NCBI RefSeq assembly: GCF_958295425.1
Contig: NC_081139.1
Coordinates: forward strand, 24,348,888 to 24,412,887
Origin: Solea solea
Taxonomy: Eukaryota; Chordata; Actinopteri; Pleuronectiformes; Soleidae
Length of the DNA stretch: 64,000 nucleotides
Direction of reading: 5' to 3'
The notes beneath the pieces are model-generated. The model saw only the letters and a program-made list of their open reading frames with translations. It made no database searches and was not told the DNA's origin. Of the stretch, positions 35,615 through 50,200 are shown piece after piece (within the stretch, counting starts at the first letter, position 1; every line of letters begins with the position of its first letter). Position numbers and translations under genes: made by a program.

Positions 35615-38600
35615 CTGAGGAGACACACACACACACAGAGGCTGAGTACACCGCCTATAAATACATCAGTGCATCCATGTGTATGTGTGTGTGCACGAGG
35701 GAGAGAGAGAGACTTACCCCTAGACCGTGGCCGAACCCTGTGCTGGGGGCGGGGCTAGCGGCGCTGATGTAGCTGCCGATACCTGAGTCCTGATTGGCTG
35801 CAGCATACAGATCAGCCATTGGTCCAGGGCTGCTGGTGCCCAGGAAACCAGCTGTGCGTGAAGGGGTGGAGCCTAGAGGAGATAAGAAGTCAAGCTTCAA
35901 GGTTTTTGTACACACACACACACTCACAGTGTCTAAAAATATTCTTTTATTGGTCCAAGCAGTCACTACCTGAGGCAAACATACAAATATGCACAAATAG
36001 ACACGTAGTGTGTCTCTGTTTCTCACACACACACACACATGCACGTACCTCTAACTACTGCTGCAGCTGCAGCTGCCGCCATTGGTCCATACGCAGTCAG
36101 GGGAATGGCTGAGGGATTAAAAGACACAAACTGAATCATGACACACTCTAGATGACGCGCATGTGAAGTCGTTAAGTAACAATCTACAGCTCTGTGTCGA
36201 CATCTGCTCACACATCTGCTGCCATCAGAGGAGAGAAAAAACAACAACTGCACCAATGTCATGGCAACGAATTCCAGGCTCTTTAAGTGACACACAAAAT
36301 AATCTTGGTGAGGAAAAATAAGGACGGCAAGATGCCACTTAGAGCCACTGGGTGGCAGCATCAACACAGAGCTGAAGAAGCTGCTTTGTAGGACAACATC
36401 CTGTAGCTACATGTGAAAAGACATAAAACAAGTCTGAACTTCAGGACGCCTGACACTAAAACCTGTGCTTTTAAACTCAAACACCTCACATGATCACAGT
36501 CTATCATGAAACATGTGAAATAAAAGGTTAATGTGATTTCCTGAGTTAAATAATAAATGTATTTCCTTTTGTTTTCTCAAGAGAGCAGAGGGGGCTGTAC
36601 TGTACATTGTGTGAGCACACGTGTCCACTGAAGTCGCTCCAGGTAATCATTTGGTCCATAACATGTCAGAAAATGTTGATCAGTGTTTTTCAAACCTGGA
36701 AATGATGATATTCTCAAATGTCTTGTTTAGTTTAAATGATTTCTTTGTTATATGGATCAAAGAAACCACCAAATATTCACATTTAAGAAGCTGAAACATC
36801 TAAAGACTTCTTTAAATAATGAAAAAAAACAACATCAAACTGATTAATCGATGATCAAAATAGGTGATTATTTAGAAATTGATTAATAATTGATAATGCT
36901 CGTCCAGTGGAGCTTTAGCTCTACAGTACATATGTGATGATTCTTAGTCGTCATGGTTTTAATGCACTGCACATAATTTGACTTTCTCACACTACACCAT
37001 ATTTTATTTGACTGAAATGTTTCATCATGAAAGACAGATCAGGCTTAATTTAGCTTGGTTTTGTGTCCACAGGTCGACTATAGTCTGTGAATATTCTTTG
37101 ATGTTGTATTTCTCTTTTGTCTCTTTCCTTGTGACAACAGCTGTAACCTGCGACGGCTGCTGTCACCTTGTCCTGATCTAATCTTCTTCTTCTTTTAGGG
37201 GTCGCCACAGCGGATCATCTGCCTGCATCTTGTCCTATCACTTGTGTCATCTTCTGTTACACCAGCTGTCCTCATGTCCTCCTTCACAACATCCATGAAC
37301 CTTCTCTGCGGTCTTCCTCTTTACCTCCTGCCCGGCAGCTCCATCGTCAACATCCTTTGTCCAATATAATCACTGTCCCTCCTCCGTACGTGACCAAACC
37401 ATCTCAACCTCGACTCTCACCGTTCAACCTGAGCAGTCCCTCGAATATTCTCATTTCTAATCCTGTCCATCCTGGTCACTCCCAACAGAGATCTCAGCAT
37501 CTTCAGCTCTGCCACCTCCTGTGCCACTGTCTCCAAGCCATACATCATCTTGTCAAATGAAAATCAGATTTCTAGCATGTTGGAAAATGACAGAGGGTCT
37601 GTGGCACAGGAGGAAGACATCGGTGGATCTTTATAAATGTTACACTTAGTGATGTCTGACCAAGTGCCAGTGAAAATGAGCAGGTCTACCCATGATTATC
37701 TCATTGCCAGTGGTTCTCCTTATGTCAACAGTGCATGATTGATGGTGTTCTACATATTACAAATTGATTAATGACATAAAAAAAATGTACATTCATGGCT
37801 CATAGTTGTGCTTATGGCAGCAACGATGAACGTGTGTTAGAGCGTTGCTCGGGAAACCACGCAGGGATTTGCATCACCGCCTGAAATGAGGCAGACGAAG
37901 AAAACAATTTGCATGTTCACTTGTGTTCCCACTGACAACCTGGGTGCACCGCAGAGCCTTTGTCAGAGTAAATGCTGATTAAAAAAAACATTCCCACTGG
38001 TCAAAAACATGTTTAAACCTGTGTTTAAATTGGCTTTTTCATGTAGTGTGAATTTGGCTTTAGTGCAGGAGTAAGGAGCCACTAACCTGCCAGCTCAGGG
38101 GGGTGGGTTGATGCCAAGAGGGGGGTCCTCTCTAAATGGAATTCTGGAGACAGAAGAGAGAGAGAGAGAGGTTAGTCAATAGTCACTGTCAACCACAAAG
38201 CTGCACACACACTCAGAGACACGTAGCCACGGAATTTGATTTCTAATGTGGAAACACAGGCTCAAAAAGTTTAAAATCCAGGGGACAGGAAGGAGGGAGC
38301 AAAGGAAAAGGAGGGGGCGAGGAGAGAGCAAAATGAAAGGGTCTTACATCAGTGCATAAATAAACACAGAAGAATAAAAGCGGAAAGCAGGCAAAGCACA
38401 AACATTTCAGAGGACGAGGAGAGTTTGAGACGTGACGCAAGCAGCCACGTGTCCGTCCGCGGGAGGGCTCGTAGTCGTACTGTAAACATGTGATTTCCTC
38501 ACAGCTGAATCAACGACATGACACAGAGAGCGTCCTTCAGCCCGACTCTGTCCGCAAAGACGCACAGAGTGGATAGAAAGTGTGAGATGATCACAGACGT

Positions 38601-41600
38601 ACCTGGGAATTGATAAGTGTATCCAGGCGCGATCCCAGAGTAACTGCGGCTGGTGTAGGTAGTAGTCTGAAAACCTGGGTAGCCTTTAAAAAGACACAAA
38701 ATCATAAATTATTTCCTTTAACGTCACACAAAGGGACGTTTTTGAGGAGACTGATCTGCTGGAAAACCTAAAAATGAGTCCAGAGTAGCTTTTATGCTTA
38801 AATACTCTGATTAGTGATTAAAGAAAATCACTTTTGCCTATAAAATACTCATATTAGTCTGATCAATATAGTCGTTCATATTTAAATTTTAACAATTTAT
38901 ACAAAGATTTAAAGAAACAGCATGGCTTTTAAGAAAAGGTTTATTGTATTCATCTCTTTTCTTGTTGCCGTTTCTTCCTGGAGAACTATTATGAAATAGT
39001 GAATGTGCATATTGCCAGATGTTATGTGGTCATCTTTGCATGTTGGTGTTATCAAAACCAGTCTCCTATCATGCATTTCCATCTGCTCTGGTGCAGCAAG
39101 TAAATCCACACAAATTATAACATCATATATACAGGTCCAGTACACCAGGAAACACATATTATCTATGTAAATGCAGTGCAGCAGTTGCATTTGAGTATAG
39201 TGAGAAACCCCGAGGCCATGAATGTAAATGTAAACTGAGGTCAACTGAGGTCATCTGTTCACGAGACAAGGAGATTCAAATATTCTACCATTGTGTTCAA
39301 GAACGGTTGAATTCAAGATCAGGATGTCCCGTAAACAATGTGTATGTCCTGATTACAAGATCACGAGTTGACCGCAGCAGTAGGTGAGCTTCAAGCTAAA
39401 CGAGACTCTCTGGATTCACTTCCTAAGAAAAGTCTCTTCTTCAGGTGAAGAAAACAATAAGACCTTAATTAATATTAGTTTGGCGTTTCCACATGGACAC
39501 AAAAAGGTTCCTCGTACCTCTCCTCCTGCACCTGTATATAATATAATTCTCACATTATATCACATATGCTAGAATATGCTAATAATGCAATATATCTACA
39601 TTAACATCTATATCGTGACATGATACAAGATATTGTCTTAGATTTTGGATATCGTCATATCATATTAAATGACATGTAAATGACATGACATGTAATACCG
39701 TGATAATGTATCTGTGATGACTGTTCCTTTAACAGGCTGTTGCATTGATAATCATCACAATCATAGTATTGAATACATTAACCCTAATACAGATAACATT
39801 ATAAATGAATCCTCTGATCCTCTGACATTAATGATGAAACTATGGGGGACAACAGTGCAGTGCAGTGTTAAAATGCCCAGCAGAGGGAGCCAAACAGCAA
39901 CAAATGATATGAGCACCGTTTTTTTCCTTCTTAATTCCTCGTTTCAAGTGATTTTGCTCCATTGAGCAGGGCTGAATCGTCCTTCAGACTGTGACCTCTA
40001 AATTTCACATGCACTGTGGTTTTGTTCATCAGCTCAGAGAATAATATTCACCAAATCAAGGCTTTTCAACATGAAGTCAACTGGATTCTGTGTAAGGAAT
40101 ACTACACAGAAGGAGATGCAGAGGATATTTTTAACATGAGGCGACTATGTTTAGGTTTATTATTGCACAAAGACACAGAGCACTGGAGTGATTGGAAAAC
40201 CATAAATAAATATGTTATTACTGTCTCCTTTTCAAATGGACAGTAGATTTAATTATTGGAATTATTTCAAATAATTATAGTGTTTAATTTATATAGTTTA
40301 ACACATTATAATATTATATTAAACAAAATGACACTGATCTGCTAAAATCAGATCTTACCCAGCATGCCAATGCCCAGCATGAAGGCATCCATCCCATAAG
40401 GCATCACTCTGGAGCGGCCTCTGGCCGAGCCTGTCGGCGTCATCACCTCCTTGGGCTGCGCTTTCTTACATTCCACCTGAAACATAAGAAACAAATGTTA
40501 CCCACAACTGACAAATATATAAAGTAATACCATACAATTTATATCTAAATGAAATAACAAAATGACATAAACTAAAATGCATAAGAGATTGCATCACTTT
40601 CTAACTGAAATCTCAAAGCTGAGGAGAATATGTCGTTTACCATTTTGCTGTTGATCTCGTGGAAGTGGATCTCGCACACTTTCTCCACCACGTCCTCGTT
40701 TTCAAAGGTAACAAAGCCAAAACCTGGAGGACACACACAGATATAAACTCTTATTACAACACTGCACTGGAGACGAAAACAAGGGTCAACTGAGTGCATG
40801 CGAAAAAAGGCCTTCATTAACCTGATTCATGCTCCAGCCTTCATTAAGTCTCACACAGGCAGCTGCTCACCTCAGGCTCCATCCACATTAAACTATTTTT
40901 CAATTTTAGTTTCACCTTCTTCACGGTCTTATAACCCTTATAATCCTTGTTCTTCATTTCCCCATTGTTGTTCTGTGTTCATAGTACTTTCTGAAACTTA
41001 GCAAACAGAATCTGCTTCCTGTTGACCTGCACTTGATATACACGTCTGTGTGTTAGTGTGGATGCACACTGTGTCAGATACTGAGCTGAAACTTGTATCA
41101 GAAAACTTTTCAAATGGAAAAGAAGTAAGATGGATGTGGCCTTAGACATTTCCCAATATGAATTTTCTTTTAATTTGACATTTTTAATTCTTCTATCCAA
41201 AACAAAGCACCCAAAACAACACTAATCACTGCGCTGTAGCGCTGTAGCGCTGCAACACAAATACATCGAGAACCAGCGAAAGAGGACGTTGAGCATGTGA
41301 TTACCGCCTTGTGTGCTGTGCACAAACCTTCTATTTTAAATAAACCTTCAATCAAAAAAACATACCAAAACAACCTCCAAACATGAGACGAGAAAGGCGA
41401 CGACAGCGGAAATAAGCGGCAGCGGATGCAAGCGCAAGAGAGGTGGAGCTATGATCTAATTTTCCCAAAGTAACATGTTTAGTTGTGTACACAAAAACAG
41501 AGCTGTTTTCATGTGTGCAGCCCCTTAGCATGGTTCAGTTGATATCATGGAGGAGTCTCTACTCCACCCTCCTGTTTTTCCTTCTCCTCACTTTCCTCAC

Positions 41601-43751
41601 TTGTCTCATTAAGTCACATCTTTCGCCCGTGAGGGCCCTGACCCTGCGCTGCGACCCTCAGTGGGCGCCGCACTTCTGACTCACTGAGAGACGACGGAGA
41701 TGAATGAAACGAAGGGGACGCCAGAGAGGACGAAAGACGAGAGAGAAAGTCTCTCGAGAGACACAATCGAGTGCCACTGTGCCACAGAGTTCCTCCTCTT
41801 ATTCACGGGGGACAGGTGTGCGTGTCTCACTAACTGTGCTAGCGCGACGTTAACGCCCCATACGCACCTCTGTGTCTGTTGGTCGTTTTGTCGAACATGA
41901 GCATGGCGTCGTCGACCTGCGAGAACAAAGCAAAAGAAACAGACATGAGCAACAGTAGCAGCATTAACACACACACACACACACACACACCATTACACAG
42001 CATGGGGTGCCATTGTCCCCTTTTTAGCATTAGAGTAAGAGGGGAAAGCAGATGGAGGACAGAGAGGGAGGGGTGACAGGTGACAAAAGAGAAACACAAA
42101 AAAAAATAAAATATACTATCTATCATCATGAAAAAAAGAAGTGAATGTTCGCTGGAGGACATTCTTTCCCCACTCTTTGCTCTGTCCCTGTCTTCCTGCT
42201 TCTTTTTTCCCCACTCTCTTTTCATTCTTTTTTTTTTTACCCCCTCTGCAAAGTTTACTATTCCCATGGAGACCATGTAAAGAATTTCAATTAGGAGAAA
42301 CTTGCCCCCTTCCAATCCAAACTTGCTTCAGTGAATAGAACGGAGTGAAAAGAGGGCAAAAGAAGTGAACGCATGTGACAGACAGAAAAAGAGAAAAGGA
42401 GGACATGTTGATGAATAATGCAGTGATTAGAAAAAAAAATAGGTAAAGTTTTAAAATATAGCGGAGAAAATCCCTCTGTGAACATTTTGGATCAGAGAGG
42501 AGAGAACAAAGTGAACCGGGGTCTTTGTCAACACACTCTCCTTTTATTCTCCCTCCACTTTCCTTTCTGCACTCACTCCACTTGCTGCCCTATTCATATT
42601 CCTCCCCCTCCTCCTCCTCCTCCTCCTCCTCCCCCTCTTCACCCTGTTTCCTCCCTCCCTCTCCCATGTCCTTCACTGGCAGGAAAGTTAGCAGCTTCTG
42701 CTCTCCAGCTCTGATGGCATGAGGTGGTGAGACAGTGAAGCCAAGGCCTGGGAGGCCTGTCAAAACAACTTTTCAATTTCTCTTTGCTGTCGGCCTCATT
42801 CATTAAAAACCTTCCTTCCTATGTCACATAGGGACACGTGGAGTATCTGACCACATGGCTATTTTGATTAGGGCAGCAAGTACTGAAACTCAAACCAGCG
42901 TAACCTGAGTGGCAGAGGCCTCTGGATGAACCAAGTGGATATTGGTCTTAATGTCACCCATAAGAATTTCAACTACCATTTTGAATAGAGATGAGTCAAT
43001 ACAATACTGGTCACAGTCACTGGATTGGACAGGTACAGTTGTGAAACCCCACACAATCCAAAAATCATATATATATATTACATGCTTCACTATGCACAGA
43101 CTGTAAAAATGTCAATAAAAATTGGTCACAGCATTTTAGCTGAGTCATGTTGTGGGCGGTTTATTTCTTCTTTATGGGAGAAGATTATTTGTTATACAAA
43201 TGGAGAATTATGTCTCTGAAATAGCTTGAAAAGGCTACAGCACAAATGTGTCGCTTCATAGTATAAAAGGTCTAAAATGACCCCGTTGGACCGATTGAGA
43301 TATTGGTATCGGACATAGCCTTCAACCAGGCTCCGATTGGACGATAGTACCTGTCAATCATGCTGGTGTCCAACATGGGACCAACATTTTGAAACAAGCT
43401 CGACTAAGGAAACTAACATATGTTAATTGATATAAGGGTAAATCAAGTAAAAAAAGAAAGGATCATTTTCCAAAAGATTTACATTCAAATAGACCAACAG
43501 AGCCAACTGATGGCTCCAAAATATATCGTTATTTTGGGTTGGCTTCAGAGAATAAACCAGAAAATAATGTACATTTTTTTCATATACAGTCTTTGGGATG
43601 ACCAGGGCCCTAATTGTATTGCTCATCATGCTAAGTTGTTCGACCACAGAAATATAGCTGCTTGAATAAAAGTGTCTGTTTAATTATCACGCCATATAAA
43701 CATTGCAGTATTCAACATAATCGCATGTTTTCATTACATCATGCAGCCCTA

Positions 43752-43782
<31 letters not shown>

Positions 43783-44247
43783 TCTCTCTATAGTTGTGAG
43801 GACACAGGCTTTATGCATTTCCCAACCACTTACCATAACTTTAAACATCTCAAGACTGTTGCCTAACCACAACCCTTACATTTTCACTTCATCCTAACCC
43901 AACCCTTAACCCTCAAAAACCCTAATCCCTGCCTTGCTGCAATATGACACTTTATTTTGTTAGCAGTCTCTTTGTTAACCAGAACACAACTATATTTGAA
44001 CTTTAACCTTTGCTCTTGTATTTTGTTACTTTTTAGTGAATGTACTTGAGTATTTTGTCTTATTCCATCAACCAGCCAAAGGGGAATTATGATGTAAATT
44101 AGCTAATGGCTGTAATCTGGCATATTAGCATGTTGATGTTTCCTTAATGTGCAACGTCCCTGCTGAATTAAATCAATAAATTTCCTTCTAAATATGTGGC
44201 CACAATGTCAACATGTCCTCACAAGAACCATTTTCAACCAATGCGCG

Positions 44248-44282
<35 letters not shown>

Positions 44283-47200
44283 CCTCAAGCCTGATTGTGA
44301 TTGTGTCTGTGTATGTGTACACACCTGTGCAAGTAAAAAAAAAAGTTCATTTATTTTTCTTTGCCAAATGATGAACATGGAGAGAAGATCAAAGTAGCTC
44401 CAGCACGGCCTCGCTGACCCTTTTAACTCCTCAACAATGTACAGCTTGGACACACACACACACACACAGCTCCCCCTCCTCTCTCTGTCCTTCATTCAGT
44501 TTTAAACCCCCTCCCTCCCTCTCCTCTCTTCTCCTTTCCTTCCCTTCCTCTCCTCTCCTCTCCTCTCCTCTCCTCTCCTCTGCCTTCCGACCTTCCGGTC
44601 GTCCAAACTCAATGACACAGCAGAGAGCCAGGGAACAGGACAGTAAGTAGACAGCTGCGAGCCAACGTGCTATCATGAGACTAGAGTTACACGCATAGCT
44701 AGCTTGCCTGTTAGCACTAGCAGCATCTATTCTGGGGGTTTAGCTAGCACAAAGTAGTCACTGGAGTTTTAAATGGCGCTGCTGTGCCTATATATATATA
44801 TATATATGTATACACAGACATAGATATATATATATATATATATATATATCTGTGTGTGTGTATGATAAAATAATTAACAGTCAAGCTAATATGGTTAGCC
44901 TAATTGTCTTCCATGAGAATACAAGCGTGTTCTGACTTGCAAACGTGTTAGAGCTTATGCTGTGGTCGCACACCAGTCCCTTGCCCTTGCCAGAACCAAT
45001 AAGAGGACAATCTCCAGTGTCCACTGCCCAGGGTGCTGTAAGACAATCTGATTGGATAGCTGCGGGGGTCTGAGATTGGCTTAGCAGCGGCTCAGTCCCT
45101 AACCGCTCAGCATGCAAGCAGAGAGTGAGGGAAAAGTTAAGGTCATATCCTTGTGAAGTTTCTCAGATGCAGCGACACCAGAGTGAGTGAACGGTGCCGC
45201 ATTTAAAAATACCCAGGTTTTTAGCTCAGAACCATACAGCCGCGTGTTAGCTGGCGAGTCCATCACACTTTATCCCAACATTATGAAAAGTGGCATTCAC
45301 ATGTTTTCCCCCTGCTGTCTCCTTACATCTCCCTCTCTCTCTCTTTCTCACTCTGTCTCTCTTTCTCTCTAAACAGGCCAGCAGACAAAGTGTTCAGTCA
45401 AGCCTCCAAATCGCCAGCTCACATGGGTGAGTGGAGTCCTTACTTTTCCCGTCTGCCCTGTCCACATGCTGCACTTTTCATTTTATCCACTTCTTCCTTC
45501 ACTTTAGTGCTGCAACTCATTCTCTTGATTCCAGTTTAAAGGACAGACGCAGGATAAACAGCAAAAACAAGTATGTCCTTTGGTTTGAACATACAGTAAC
45601 TGCCAGTGTGACTGAAATGCTAAAACTTGAATTGCCAAATCATGATTTCCAGTTAAAAACACATTTCTTGACACTACTTTCAATTATGGGAGGGAGAGGG
45701 GCAGTGTTGTCTTAGCTCTTCACCAGGTTGAGGGAGATCACAAGACCTACACTTCAGGATTCAGACTCAGTTGTCACACAAACACAGCTCCTGTGATCTC
45801 ACTGGTCCAGAGACGAGCGAAATCAGCTCAGATTTGTTCAGTTAGGAAAAAAACAAACACGAGCATATGCCTCTGACTCGGGCCAAAACACCTGACGTGT
45901 CCACTGAGACACCGTTTCTGTCTAATTACGTTTGCGCAAGTGTGTCTTCAGAAGTACACTTCAAAACAAAATAAACTTCGGCACGTATCAAAGAGTTGCA
46001 GAAATTGCATAGTGCATTCTGTGTTTTCCTTCTGCGAGGCGGTGCCAGAGTTTGAAAATAAACAGGGCATTGAGTCCTACTCCGTCCAAACTTGCCCCTT
46101 GTAACCGGGCTCAGATAATAAACAAGAACTACCTCCTGCCGAGCAGGAATGCACAGTGGGATCGGCACTGTCCATAATAGAGCTTTGGTCTCACGTGTGC
46201 AAACAGTCTAAATATCCCCTCATCCTGTGGGGAGAACGTTGTCTTAGATCGGAGTGTGTGTACTCAAAGCTGCAGTCGCTTAGATTGAATGCGCTCAGGA
46301 ACACTGACACAAGTCACAACCTCCTCCACCTTGAAATAAACCATGATCCACGACCCCAAACTACAAACACATTATGTAAGAAATGTATTAAGTCACCAGG
46401 ATGTGTCATCAAAGATGAACGTGTTCAGATGAAAGACTGCTCACAACGGCAGTTTTATCCCATTAAAACCTTCATTTACAACAGCTTTGAAATGTATTAT
46501 TGGATATCAGCAAATGTGCTACCTACACCTGCCACGACGTGAGTATGCAAAACATTACGTTGATTTCCCTAGAGAAGAAACTCAATGACCTCTGCAGTTG
46601 GGCGCAGGGAAAAATTATATACAATACAAACAAAAAAATATTATATACAATCACTACCAATGTATCAGCATATCGGATATGGGCAAAATGTTCAATATCG
46701 CGCATCCATACTTTTGAGTTTATGTAAGCTAACTCTTACACATACTAACTAATTATATTGTTGCCTCATCGTGTGATATTTCTCTGCAGCTGTTGCTGCT
46801 CCGAGCAGAAACACTTACACTTTCAATCTCCGCCTGTTGCTAACCAGCAAAGATTCAATCCTTTAAAATGAAACAGACGGTGGTGAGACAATTATGTATG
46901 TGTATGAGTATGTGTATAAACACAGTGTAACACCAGGTCTGAGGGCAGATCCTTCTGGTAACCCATGACAGCCTCAAGTCTGGGAAGCAAGGTGGCAACA
47001 CTGTTTAATATTTAGACTTTAAGACTTCAGCACCTGTTTTAAAAACTAACGTTGGCAGTTTTTCATACAGTATTTAACATATTTGAACTAGTACCTGAAA
47101 TATGGCAACACCCCAAACACGAGACAGGGGCCAGCTGAGAGACAAACAGAGCCAGACACGAGGCAGCAGGAGCTCCGAGCTGTTAATTTCTTCCAAACCA

Positions 47201-50200
47201 TTAGGCCCACATCCTGAAGCAACGCTCATTTTCAAACACTCCTGCTCGCCAACAGCAGCGAAACCGCACACTTAATGTTTGCGACAAGTGGACCACTGGC
47301 TGTGAGCCGGACTGTCTGTCTGTATCTGGACAAATGTGCGCGGGCCACTGTCACACTGTTTCATGCACACGCACACACACACGCACACACACACGCCCTT
47401 CTTTCCATTCATGCAAATACACACTTCTCACGCATTTTTTAAAGGAAAGGGGAAAAAAAACACCACTGGGTTACAGCGGGACAATGGGCAAAAGCAGGTC
47501 ACCACGGCAACAAGCTGAGAGGGAAAGGCGCCGGGTTTGTGGCTGTATGGGGTGGGGGGGTGTATGAGGTAGTCATTTTGGATAAAGTTGGTGGGGGCAA
47601 GCTGTTACAGGAGCAGCTGTTGCATTTGATTAGTAGATTGTGAAGACTCTGAACCTTATTACCCCCCCCCCCCCCCAAGTGTAGTTGGCTAAAAAAGTGA
47701 CCCAAAGCAGCATTTCATGCATGATGGTGACTTCCATACACTCACGCCCCATCAGATTGGTGTTTTTTCCCCTTCACAGCCACTTTTATTCCTCACTATC
47801 TCAACATTCCTCCTTTTCTCTGCCCTTCAACCCTTTCAGAGTTCCCCTCCCTCTGTCTCCATGGGGGGCTGCTTCTTCCCTTTCAGTCCCCCGCCACCTT
47901 CCTCTTCTCTTCCCCTCCTCTCGCTGCTATTTCTCTTCCTCCCTCTGCCCGGGCCCACTCATCTGTCTCCACAGCATGGGTTTGCCTTTTCACCAAATTT
48001 CATTCAAAGGAGCTTGAGCAGGACAAATGTGGAAGCTAAAAACACTGAAGATCTGACTGAAAACAGGGCAAAAAAAAAAGGACTAACAAAAGAGACAAAC
48101 TAACAAACTAATGCTGTAGATGGCAGAGCAGGCTATTGATGGACACACAGGTTTTTCTCTAGCTCAGTCCTGTCTTTCACTTTCAACATCTGGACTTTTT
48201 CTCACCGCTTTCTGACTCTGGCCCATTCCAAACCTTTTGTCATGCACTGACTGAAACCAACAATGACTGAATTAAAGGGTGTAAAACAATCACGTCTCTG
48301 TGGATTTGCTAATGAAAAATGTCAGAGGCATACAGCCACAGCCAAGCGACGGGGACAATTTATCAAAGGTCCATTAGAGCAGCGATTTCCCAACAAGAGT
48401 TGCCTGCTCTCCAGTGGTAGCATCTGCGGTTGCTCATGGGTGGGTGGGTGGAAAGACCATGTAGTAGCACGACTAATTTGATGAAACTTGATTAAAATGA
48501 GTCCACACACTGAGTCAGCGGTAACACCAACATCAATACCACAGAGGGAACACGTTAGTAAGTTTAGGGATGGTGAGCTAATTGTGCACGACGCAAACAG
48601 CTAATCAACGTGGAAACATCACTGAAATGAACAACTTGTATTAATGTGTAATGAATAATCCTTACAGTTTCAAGAGGGTTCTTGCAACCTTGTTGCTCGA
48701 ACCCTAATAATATGTAATGGCTTTTCACAGAACAGATTCACAGTCTACACTGAGTGACTGTAAAATCACAGTTACACTGTAACTTTGACTGATGTGTTGT
48801 TGTTTTAATCGAGTGTGGGGGTACGAGGGAGTCAAAGTACAAATCAGGTGCGTTATATGTGTGAAATGCTTCACTGCATTCTGTCCTCGTATCCTCACTC
48901 GTCCTTTCAAAACAACCTCAATCAGAATCGAACCAAAAAAATCAATCAATAAGTTGATTTTTGATTTATTTATCTAACTATGCACATCGTTTCTTATGTG
49001 TATTATTGTGTTTCGACATTTTGTCTCATGAAGAACACTGAGCATTATTATCATTATTGTTATTATTAGTCAGTAGACTACATCCTTGCTCCAAAGTTTC
49101 TGTTTTAAAAGTGCAGGTGAAGGTTAATGCTGCAGCTGAACGTCTCTCATCTCACTCTCGTTCCTTTCAAGTGTGTTGGAGAACCTATGTAGCCTTCAGT
49201 TAGCATCAAAACTCAAAAGATGTTAAGTGAATCCCTTGTGGGCTTCTGTAACAACATAGTGGTCCAAGACGGCAGCCACCGTGGAGCTGAACCAGTGCTG
49301 AATATAAGCATAAAAGGCTCATTCTGGGGTAAAGAAAAACAGCGATCCATACAATCAGGTGCCTGAACATTAAGAAAAGGTTAGCATAATTATTTTTATT
49401 CGGAATGCACACTATTGGACTTCTTGTCAATATCTGATATCTGTATATGTACACAAGATAATACCATAATATTGTGCCAATAATATCATGCATCGCTAAA
49501 TCCAGATGTATCCCTGACGCCTGCTCCACCTCAGCATTTTAGATCCAAAATCACGGAGACGTTTAAAAACGCTACTGGTTCCATTTTAGTTGTAAAACTG
49601 TGTGGTTGTGGTTTTAAAATTAAAACAGTCGCCAAATGTTAGGGATATGTAGTTGAAATAGTTAGATGACTGAAACAGGTAACGTGACAAGGGTTTTTCA
49701 TCTAAAACAGATACAATTTGGCAAAAGTAATTCTTCAACCAACAAACAATTCGGTCACTTTATAATGGATGCAGCAAACTAAATCACCAATCTATTCAAA
49801 AGATCACACTTGTAACAAAAGAGGTTTTTATCTGTGAAAAGAAAACCAGAGAAGGTCGCAAACCGCTGCTTAGGAAAAATCTGCGAGACAGAAACCTGTG
49901 ATTGCTACAAAACAGATGCCAGATTTGTGTTGGGCTTACCTTTCCAAACTGGTCAAAGTATTGCTTCACATCTTCAATGGTGGTATTGACTGACAGCCCG
50001 CCGACAAAGATCTTCTTTGTCCTGGTCACCAACTAGAAACAGAAGAAGAAGAAGGCATCGTTTACCACTAATCACATTAGGCCAGAGGGGAAGATGCCAG
50101 TGATAAAGAAATGTAGTGTTTGGTTGTGTTTATCTAATCTGTGGGCTTCCGTCAAGCGCTTCTGGCCATTTGAACTGGTTCAGTTTAGGTCTGTTGCTTT

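Larger units (their letters stand above)
41917..49939 (-). other. msi1: msi1 8-kb intron inside RRM2
   Basis: No coding exon is recognised. It holds CA runs at 41970, 43752 and 44251, a CTCCTC-rich stretch (42600-42640), CT-rich DNA at 44510-44580, a TA tract at 44790-44850, a plus-strand candidate exon at 45377-45426, and a dispersed repeat at 49140-49330. The 128-codon plus-strand ORF at 46156-46542 is unrecognised. Confidence 0.8.

Noticed and set aside
44431..44676. Glu/Arg-rich minus-strand ORF
   Set aside because: Product of a CCTCT repeat.
47685..48103. 110-128 codon Ser/Pro/Leu-rich plus-strand ORFs
   Set aside because: Come from CT-rich intronic DNA antisense to msi1.
49796..49939. 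Continuation of the RRM2 ORF past DQFGK
   Set aside because: A strong gtaagc donor and the conserved VDDAML exon at 41868-41916 show this is intron.
50030..50032. Alternative TTG start before VTRTKK
   Set aside because: It follows an acceptor and is an internal codon of RRM2, not a start.
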